Below, one piece after another: positions 56,678-64,000 of a DNA stretch of 64,000 bases. The number at the start of each line of letters is the position of its first letter. The stretch's first letter is position 1. The DNA is from Lentinus brumalis (taxonomy: Eukaryota > Basidiomycota > Agaricomycetes > Polyporales > Polyporaceae). The notes under the pieces were generated by a model that made no database searches, was not told the DNA's origin, and was given only the letters and a program-made list of their open reading frames with translations. The position numbers and the translations under genes were made by a program. The stretch spans positions 496,001 to 560,000 of the forward strand of contig MARA01000012.1 of NCBI GenBank assembly GCA_001792895.1, in the 5' to 3' direction.

Positions 56678-57898
56678 GATGTTCTCATGATCCCGGGCTT
56701 CAAGACACCCGAATGTCGGACCGATCTGGTGCGTGTGACGTCGAGTATGTCGTCCCTTTGGCCGCTTCTCACCGGCTTCGTGGATTGTTTGCAGCCCTGA
56801 AGCCCGGTGGTCCGACGCAACCAGCCTAGGAACTTCAAGCGGTTGAGTTCGGAGTGGCCATCATGTACGACCGCTCTAGTCTCTCGGACTGTCCTTGTAA
56901 GTACTGCCAGCCCAATTGGACGCTATGTAGGCCATTTCCTGGCCAGTGCACCTTTATTTCGTTGACTCCGAGACTCCCTCCAGCGCCGTTACGGCCTTAC
57001 GAGCGTACCAGGTCTGGTTGAAAGCATGCGTTCACACGCAGCTTCGCCGTGACCTCGGAGGCGAAGATCGGGCGGTCAGCTCGCGAGCTGCAACGCTTCC
57101 CAGCTGCAGAGAGGCCGTGCATGTGTGGTCTTTGGTGAGGCTACTAAGCTAGAATGTACTAGTACATGGACCTCGTGTACGAGTTGACAATGTGCTGTCC
57201 CAAGTCGCGCACTCATGTCCTATTGATATTCTTCCCCTGCCAGTCCCCTGATGATTGCAAGACCTCGCTCCCTCACCGGGACTCAATGTGAGTGCGTGCG
57301 TGCCTCAGCAACTATATTCGACCAAGGAATGTTCACCCGGAGTTCGTGCAAAGAAATATGCGACTTGCTGAATGAAGCACGCGCTGTGCGCGATGCAAGG
57401 TACCGAAGATGGAGTTGACAGGCTCTGGGTCATTGCCTTAGCTCACCTAGACACTGGACACACGTACAGTTCTGCAGTCCCAGCTTGCAATCACATAAAC
57501 TAAGGACACCAAGGAGCATGGTGCCATGGTCCATGCCAGTAATTACGCATCACTCCCGGTTCCGGAGATATGCCAGTGATATCCACAAGTCTACGTCTAC
57601 AGCGTGCTCGCTTCCTGTCTCGAGCCTGCTTCCAGGCAACCTTCTGATCACGGTCTCGTGATCGTGTCCCACGCGTCGCGACGCGTACCTTCGCAAGACT
57701 CCTGGACCCGAACAATTGTCTGTCAATTTTCTACATCAGCGTGCTCATCAATGCTTCACACGAAATGTGGTTACACACGCTATAACATGCTTGCACAGGT
57801 ACAGTGCTCGGGACGGTGATTTACTGATGTGGGACGCAGCAGGGCCGCCGGCAAGTATCTATCTGTTTCTCTAGACTCGAAGTTGCTCGACTGACGAG

Positions 57899-57902
57899 GC
57901 AC
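57899..57902. repeat. Target-site duplication of the TIR element, left
   Basis: GCAC, repeated at 59293-59296. The unoccupied site in unit 2 reads GAGGCACGCAGCC with a single GCAC. Confidence 0.8.
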
Positions 57903-59292
57903 ATCAGCAAAGTCGCACATGATCTTACTGATCTTACGAGCCTTCCGTAAGTTCTGTAAGATGCGTAAGACGTAAGTTCAATCCATCTTAGTTAAGTTAT
58001 GTACCAATCCTTTTGTAAGATGGATGAACTTACGGGTATCTTATGAGCATCTTATGTGCGACTTATCTAAGTCAAGGCATCGTATGTGGGGTCGCACTAG
58101 GCTTCCACTGCCCGGTAATTCACACTAATTGCAGGGCAAAAGACATCTATTCAAACACTATAGCCTACAGCACAGTAGCTACAGATGCGCTACAGTCACT
58201 ACATACATAATACATATTCAAGGAAGCCAACGACAAGGGGATAAGGGCGGCGTCCTGTAAGTCAACACTATGTACTAAATGTATCAAACAGGAGGGGAGA
58301 GCAAGCGGTGGGATCAAAGACCGGGTAGGGGACGCAGGCAAGGCAAGAGACCGTAGACTGGACAACAGACCGCAGACTGCCAGGTAGGAGACCACAGACC
58401 GCCAGCGAGGGAACTGCAGACCATACAGGAGAGTCGAGATGCAGACCGCCGGGCAGGAGACCACAGATCATAGAGGAGAGTCGAGACGCAGACAGGAGAC
58501 CATGACGGGGCAGAAGATGCAGACCGGGTGAGAGAGGGCCAGTCAGGTGAAAGAGGGCAGACCGGGTATGACGGGTAGACCGGGCGCGATGGGCAGACCA
58601 CGTACAAAGAGAGCGATGGCGAGAGGAGAAGTGAGGATTTTGAGACACGAAGGGAGAGACGAACGGTGAAACGCACCTCATTGGCAGCCCTTCCAATGTC
58701 CGATCCTTTCCACCTGCTCGACTCGTTCAAACTGCTTCACCTTCACCGCGGTGGGCTCGTGCCCGTGATCTTCTTGAACGTACTGATGCCGCCACAGAGT
58801 TCCAGGTCCCTAAGTCTTTGCATGAAGCTCAGGGCAGAAGAGGAGCCGAGAGGAGAATGAGAGGCACCGTGTTTGAAGAAGCCGAGAGGAAGGGGCGGAG
58901 CAGTGACTAGTGAGAGGCGAGTGAGAGGTGAAGTCAATGTCCAGCCAGCGCACAGCGGAAGAGCGACGCGAAGCGCCAAGTAGGTTTAGGGCAGGCGCGT
59001 CTGTACTTAGATGCATCGCGTCATAAGTAGATTCAGACCGCTGCCATTTTCAGGCTTCCACGCAGTCCCTTCAGTCGCAAATCTCGACATACACATGCTG
59101 GCATTTCCCCGACTCGCTTATGGCATAAAAACTCGACAGCATGACGGAAGCAACCTCACTAGAAGGCGCTGAACACCGTAAGATCAGTAAGATCAGTAAG
59201 TTACCTATAAGTTCAAACACCGTAAGTTGTAAGATATCTAGTAAGATCTAAGTTGCTCTAAGATCCCTAAGGTAATGTGCGATTTTGCTGAT
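57903..59292. mobile_element. Non-autonomous DNA transposon (TIR, 4-bp TSD), 1390 bp
   Basis: Starts ATCAGCAAAGTCGCACAT and ends with the inverted form of ATCAGCAAAATCGCACAT, with one mismatch over 18 bp and weaker match for about 15 bp more. Both ends (about 150 bp each) are packed with CTTAC/GTAAG and GATCTTAC motifs, probably subterminal transposase sites. The interior has no transposase frame; it holds a degenerate repeat rich in GGAGACCACAGAC and GCAGACC. The site is empty in units 1 and 2, and units 3 and 4 lack the site itself. A 4-bp duplication fits a few groups (Ginger, Sola1, Academ), but the ends do not let me choose. Confidence 0.85.
58320..58610. repeat. Degenerate internal repeat of the TIR element
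   Basis: Imperfect copies of AGGAGACCACAGA and AGGAGAGTCGAGA(T/C)GCAGAC alternate, followed by GCAGACCGGGT-type units. It resembles a decaying minisatellite, unrelated to the tandem-array sequence. Confidence 0.55.
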
Positions 59293-59387
59293 GCACGCAG
59301 CCACACAGACGAGCGGAGTGAACGGCGGAGGAAGGAGACACGGGTCACCGATCGCATAACCACAGCTTGCCCGATACGGTGTTTCCC

Positions 59388-61374
59388 ATGTCAACGATCG
59401 TAACGGCCGAGGTGCACGCAACAACCCCAACTAGGATGGCCGTTAGCCACCCAAGAAGCATTCATATTACTTATTACGCCATACCGCGAGACGTCCGAAT
59501 TTCTCGATCTGGGACAAGCACGCATAGTTCCGCGGCGTGTCTTGTTTGCTCTTCCCGCCAGAACATTGCCCTGGGCGTACCACCACGTTTCCGTCTTCCC
59601 ACTCTCATCTCGCCCCCATCCTCTCCCTCTCAGTTCAACGCTGCGCTACCGCTTTCTCGCTGCGCCGCTCAAGCGGTACCCAGCCATCACACACATACTG
59701 TAGCGTGTCGACGCGCTCTGCATTGCTCGAAGACTACATACGGTACATCTGGTGCAACTCAAGCGTCCTCGACGAGCTCGAACATACGGTACGTGTCCTG
59801 CGTCGTTCGGACATACAGACCGCGCTGACACAGGCATCTCCGACCTTCAAGTGCGATAGGACGCAGCGCTTCGTCTGGACTCTACACCGCGTTCCAGAAC
59901 GCGTACCAGCACGCGTTAAGACGACACGGTACGTGGCTCTCGATGTCCCTGTGCAGCATGAGGTCAGCATTGTGCTAATCACCCGCGTCGTGTAGACCCG
60001 GCGCGTCATATCTCCGCCCATGTCGTGCGGCAGCGACACGACACTGCACAGCAGGTGGACCATCGTCAGGTACGTACCTGCTTGCAATGCGAGCGAGCGA
60101 ACGCGTTGCTCATCGTCAGTGTTCATCTTCCAGCTACCTGCTCGTCCGACTGATCCAAGGCCGCCGCATTACGGAGGAAACAGCCTATCGAGCGGTTCAT
60201 CCTGCGAGTACGTACCTATTCTTCCACTCTACTCGTGTCAGCACGCAGCGCCGGCTGACCATTCAACTGTTCCAGTGAATTTACACCTCCCAGCATCTCG
60301 TCACGCCGCCGCTCGCGTCCACCTACTCGTCGAGCTCGCGGGATGATATCTGGGTGCCGGCGACCGAGGTTTACGCAACGTGCCGCAGGCTGTCAATAGA
60401 GGTACGTACCTGCGCTCATTCGCAGCCCATGCACGGCCGACTGACTGTCGACCATCGTCCCAGACGTCACCTCTGCGGTAAGCTCGCAGCCAGGCGTACC
60501 GACGACTGCCACCGGCCGGCTCGGGAGACAGTGGACGCGTCCTCGTCTACTGGTACAGTCTGGTCGCCTCGGACCCACCTCCAAGCTGCTCTGACGGAGA
60601 CAAGCGGTACGTAGTTCGGTCTCATCCCGGCTGGACTGCACAGGCTGATAGCCATGTCATGATCAGCGTGTCTCCATACGTCGTGAGATTGTGAGCAAGA
60701 TGCATGAAAAGACGGCGCGAGTAGGCAAGACGCTGCGCCGCTCCGAAGCCGTCTGGGACGCGACAAGTCCAGCGCAGAGCGTGTCTTGGGGAAACTCGAC
60801 GCGTCGTTGTCGCCCAGCTCACGACGAGTGGTACGTACCTTCGTGCACATCTCGTACGCGTACTGAAGACGTCCCAGGTCTCCCGGACGCCGTCTCCTGC
60901 CATTCTCTTAGCAACCGGGCCCGGAGTCGCACTTGCTGTAGATGGAGACCGCTGTCGCAAAGTACGTACCTTTTCCCTGACGCCTCCAAGCTACTGGCGG
61001 ACTTGGCTGATGGCAAACTCTGCAGCAGCTTCAAGTCACTCTCATCGACGTCCGCTGCTAGACACGCGTCTTCCGGCGTGGACCGGCGAGCTCCAGAGTG
61101 TCGAAGGTGAGCATATGCATCCCGGATTCAGGCTGCCGGTGCTGACATAGATCTCGCAGAGCTGACAGATAACGCGCAGAAACAGCGCAGACGCGAGAGC
61201 AGGCGGCGCAGGTGGGAGGCGGGCAGACGGAGGCGGCAGCGGTGGTGGTGGTCGAGAGTAGACTTGCGCACCACTCGGAACGTGCGAAGTCGTAGAATAG
61301 GCGCCCGCGCTCGTTTCGACGCAGAGTCCTCGAGAACGCGTTACATCGCTGCAGCGTGTGTGTACTGTACGTAG
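59388..61374 (+). pseudogene. Locus A, unit 5
   Basis: Collinear with unit 1. ATG at 59388 opens the same first exon as in unit 3 but shifts frame near 59692 because of an extra AC. The second half of the exon is intact in the other frame (to ARVKTTR). One donor is altered (GTACGTAGTT at 60608). The last exon ends in TAG at 61372-61374. The TIR element lies upstream, in the leader, not in the exons. Confidence 0.4.
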
Positions 61375-61690
61375 TTCGTCAATGAAACACGCTCTTCCAC
61401 ACCCTCTCGCTGGTCTGTTTCGCTGGGATCGCGGGCGTCGAGTTCCAGCCGCTACTGCGCGCTGTGTCCCTGCCCCTCTGCTCAAGAGCCCATCCTCGCG
61501 AACGTCTTCACGCTGTATGTCGAGAGAACAAAATATATTTGCGTCTACCTACATACACGTCTGCTACTACCAAGCCCGCCCTCGAACACCCAGCCCAAGT
61601 CCCACCACGCCGCCGCCGCCGCCGTCCCCATCCCTCCCTCCCTCCCTAAACTCCAGAGCCCCACCGTGCCTATACCCTCCAGGAAACACC

Positions 61691-62557
61691 CTAAGGTGAA
61701 GCTTGCATCTGGTGCATCTGCTTCGCACTCCGCTGATGGCCTAACCACCCCGCAGCCGCCGCGCCCGCCCGCCCCGGACGCGAGCAGCAACCCCGGCGTG
61801 CCTGCAGATCCCGGCTCGAGAGGTCGCCACGCACAACGGGACGACGCGACGTCAGCGAAGACTTGAGTGGCTCACCCGACTTCTTCCGCGCTATGCTGGC
61901 GGCTAACGATTGTGGCGCAGAGAATGCGCGATTGCTTGTGCCCTCGGCGCGGATGTTGGCGGTGAGCGCGACAGAAGCCGAGGACTCGGCGAGCGGAAGC
62001 GTCTTCTTGAGGTCGTCCAGGTCGATGTGGAGGTCGACGCGAGGCGAAGACGACGCACGGGGAGTCTCGTTACCGGACATGTCTTCAGTGGAAGACTGGG
62101 TGGCAGGGAACGCCACACCCTTCTCAAGCTGGGATGCACTTCTCGACCTGAGGACGGCGGGCATGGGAGTCGAGTCGGCGGGCGAACGGAAAGCTTGCAT
62201 CTTGGGGGTGCGGGTGCGCTTGGCACGAGGGTGCATCTGGACGTACGACTCCGAACCGCTGGACGAGCTGGACGCCTCGTCCTGAGCGGGCGGCTCCACG
62301 CGAGGGGGAGTCGGGGGTTGTACTACCAGGACGGTGGGCACTGCGGAGGTGCCTGCCAAGGGAGCCTCCGCGGCCACGATACGGTGGATCGTCGTGGCGG
62401 GGGGCGTTGACGGTGCGGAGAGGGTGGCCAAAGTGATCGAGCGCGACGATGACGACCGACGTGGGATGCGCGGGAGGGGCGCGCCCGCACTGTTCGAGTG
62501 CCGCGTGTAGTAGTCCATGGGGGCGGCGTACGCGTGGAGGTTTAGTACCGTGCTCAT
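61691..62557 (-). pseudogene. PP1 regulatory subunit (Gac1/CBM21 family), unit 5: N-terminal half only
   Basis: 288-codon frame from ATG at 62557, nearly identical to unit 4 and with the same deletion joint and filler. It keeps only the disordered N-terminal region; the PP1-docking motif and CBM21 are absent. Identity with unit 4 across the joint shows that one event was copied, not two independent deletions. Confidence 0.75.
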
Positions 62558-63292
62558 GAGGATCGTTGTCTGTGGGGTCTGCGGGAGGGACAATCAGCAC
62601 CAAGGGGAAGGTTCTGCGGCTGACGGGTGACACGGCGGATGTCCGCGTACGGGGGATTACTCACCTGCTTAGTGACGTCGCTTGCGGGGAGACCTTGCGA
62701 GCGCTGGGCCGAATGGTCGAAGGCGTTGAAAACGATAAGTATAGGAAAAAGGTGTCGCTGGACGCGAGCAAAGGGACCGGGGGAGCACTGCGGAGGAAGC
62801 GACGCAGACCGAACTATAATGTATGGAGGAGCATCATTGCTGGTCAGCCGCCGCCCGCGAGAAGGACGAGAACAGAATGGAGCGATGGGGAACGGAGAGA
62901 CTCACCAGAAGCCGTGAGTAGTGTTCCGGCGCAGGGGTGCGCAGACGGCAGATCCTGGGCGCGGCGCGTGAGACGGCGGGTGCGCGACGAGGGCAGCAGC
63001 GTGCTCACCAGGAGAGACAGTGAGCGGGCTGTCTGGGACGGCGACCTCTTGGGACACGACGGCCGGCGGGGAGGGAGGGAGGGGGCGGACGTGGGGGTCG
63101 GGTGGCAAGAGACTGGGCGAAAAAGCCGTCGAAGTGGTTCACCTCGCACGCGCGCCTAGGGGCGATGCGAACGAGCTCGCCATCAATTTCGAACACACGG
63201 CGGTCTGGGCCGAGTTCGCTCTCACACTAAAGTGGAGCCCCCTGTCCGCTGGCTCGAGGCTGCCGCTCTGGGCTGCATACTAGCTCGTCCAT
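62558..63292 (-). CDS. CBM21 leader, unit 5: stop replaced by sense codon
   Basis: Start exon (ATG at 63292), 54-nt intron and second exon as in unit 1. In the third exon the TGA of unit 1 is TCA, so the frame continues (EHYSRLL) and stays open through the next exon (about 62686-62830) to its donor. The predicted product is therefore longer than in units 1 and 3. The last intron is short, as in unit 4. No family recognised. Confidence 0.33.
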
Positions 63293-63794
63293 GTTCTCCT
63301 GAGTCCTGCTCGACAATTATGAGAAACAGCCAGCGACCGTCGACAGCCGTCGACGAGCTCCCGACGAGCATCGGGCTTGGTGAGCAGAAGGCCGTGCTTA
63401 TCAGGACAGTCGCATCTGTGTCGCTGCTTATCGCGGTGACAGGCCCGGTTTTCCAGACGCTGCGACACCGCAGCGGTCGTTCGATCCTCGACGCCTTCGT
63501 TGCGGCGATTGGCCCACCCCAAGGACAGTCCAGCGGTGACGTAACCCCAGTGACGTCAGGGAATCTCATCCTCCTTCTCTGCGCCTCTGAACGTCGAACG
63601 TCGAACGAGCGACACGCCGCGGTCTGACGCGACCCGCCAGAACACGTTCCTCACTCAAGACTCCAGAGTCGCGTCGCAGGGTCAACGTGTCCACCCCCGC
63701 GTGACCACACCTCTTCCCATCTGCGAGCATCGTTGCCGACGATGAGGTCGCGATAGGGCGCGAGGAGAGACGCGACGCGGGAGCTCGTTCACGC
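63293..63794. other. Divergent gap, unit 5
   Basis: Same as 5693-6152 of unit 1 and without the LINE, so it shows the empty target site (about 63483-63497). A minus-strand frame from ATG at 63569 (MRFPDVTGVTSPLD) is open for over 100 codons, its longest version in the array. Confidence 0.35.
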
Positions 63795-64000
63795 ATGCGA
63801 TGAGCACTGCAGGTGTCGGCGGCCGCCAGACTGCATCCCTCTCTCTGCGCCTGCTGGCTCTCGCTCCGTCTCTGCCCGCCGTCTCTCCTTGAGGCGTCTT
63901 CCCTTGCCCTCTTGCGTCTGCGCAGCGTCCGTCCTGCGTCCGCTCTCGCACGCCCTGCAGACTCCCTCTCGCCCTGTCGCCCTTGTCGCAACTCCTGTCC
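63795..64000 (+). CDS. Locus B, unit 5, partial (5' end)
   Basis: Start of locus B, cut by the window. Only part of the first exon is present. It is similar to 6153-6350 of unit 1, with small indels. Confidence 0.35.

Larger units (their letters stand above)
34884..56689. repeat. Tandem repeat unit 4, split by a 10.8-kb LINE
   Basis: Fourth copy. The unit runs 34884-40250, is interrupted by a LINE (40251-51038), and resumes at 51039. Without the LINE and its target duplication it measures about 11.0 kb. In the CBM21 region it shares a larger deletion with unit 5. Its locus B has the longest uninterrupted last exon in the array. Confidence 0.93.
56690..64000. repeat. Tandem repeat unit 5 (partial), with a DNA transposon
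   Basis: Fifth copy, cut by the end of the window inside locus B. It is interrupted at 57903-59292 by a TIR element with a 4-bp target duplication. Apart from that it is collinear with the others. Its CBM21 remnant is nearly identical to that of unit 4. Confidence 0.93.

Noticed and set aside
58268..58730. Minus-strand ORFs of about 140 codons in the TIR element
   Set aside because: They run through the degenerate repeat, are Ser/Pro/Arg-rich low complexity and show no domain.
57903..59292. hAT or Mariner assignment of the TIR element
   Set aside because: The target duplication is 4 bp (GCAC), not 8 bp or TA, and the ends do not start with CA or TA motifs of those groups.
1..64000. rDNA array
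   Set aside because: The unit length (11.4 kb) and tandem order fit fungal rDNA, but no conserved 18S, 5.8S or 28S blocks are present and the units carry spliced protein-like loci.
1..64000. Bacterial or phage operon reading of the many short ORFs
   Set aside because: Open frames are short, overlap on both strands, often start with TTG or GTG, lack ribosome binding sites, and are interrupted by clear spliceosomal introns.

Overview
This is eukaryotic DNA. The introns are short (44-110 nt) and carry GT donors, CTNAY branch sites and AG acceptors. The DNA is GC-rich, intergenic gaps are short, and a Tad1-like LINE with an RNase H domain is present. Together these point to a filamentous fungus, most likely a basidiomycete (Agaricomycetes); that is inference from gene architecture. 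No rRNA, tRNA, CRISPR or bacterial operon was seen.

The window is a head-to-tail tandem array of a unit of about 11.4 kb. The unit begins at 1, 11388, 22749, 34884 and 56690, so there are four complete copies and one copy cut by the window end. Each unit has the same layout: (i) a palindrome-rich leader of about 1.2 kb; (ii) locus A, a spliced plus-strand locus of unknown function in which six introns start with the same 10 nt; (iii) on the minus strand, a decaying copy of a PP1 regulatory subunit of the Gac1/CBM21 (glycogen-targeting) family; (iv) its spliced minus-strand leader, which may encode a small protein from a 12-nt first coding exon; (v) locus B, a plus-strand locus with about fifteen introns and an internal duplication; (vi) a short plus-strand locus D that runs into the next unit.

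The copies differ by many small indels, so most reading frames break in most units. The CBM21 gene shows a graded decay. Unit 3 still carries the CBM21 domain (frameshifted), units 1 and 2 have lost it through the same 706-bp deletion but keep the PP1-docking motif, and units 4 and 5 have lost both. Sharing of variants is mosaic (2 with 3 in locus A; 4 with 5 in the CBM21 region), which suggests unequal crossover or gene conversion.

Two mobile elements interrupt single units. A 10.8-kb LINE (40251-51038, minus strand, 15-bp target duplication, poly-A tail) sits in unit 4. It has an extra 5' ORF, a gag-like ORF1 with a CCHC knuckle, and an ORF2 with endonuclease, reverse transcriptase, RNase H and a Zn motif. 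ORF2 carries one frameshift. ORF1 contains two in-frame stops inside a 54-nt segment with all the marks of a spliceosomal intron. A 1.39-kb non-autonomous DNA transposon with terminal inverted repeats and a 4-bp target duplication (57903-59292) sits in unit 5. Both are absent from the matching site of the other units, so both arrived after the array formed.

Gene calls for loci A, B, D and the leader rest on splice signals and open frames and are tentative. The CBM21 and LINE calls rest on recognisable domains.
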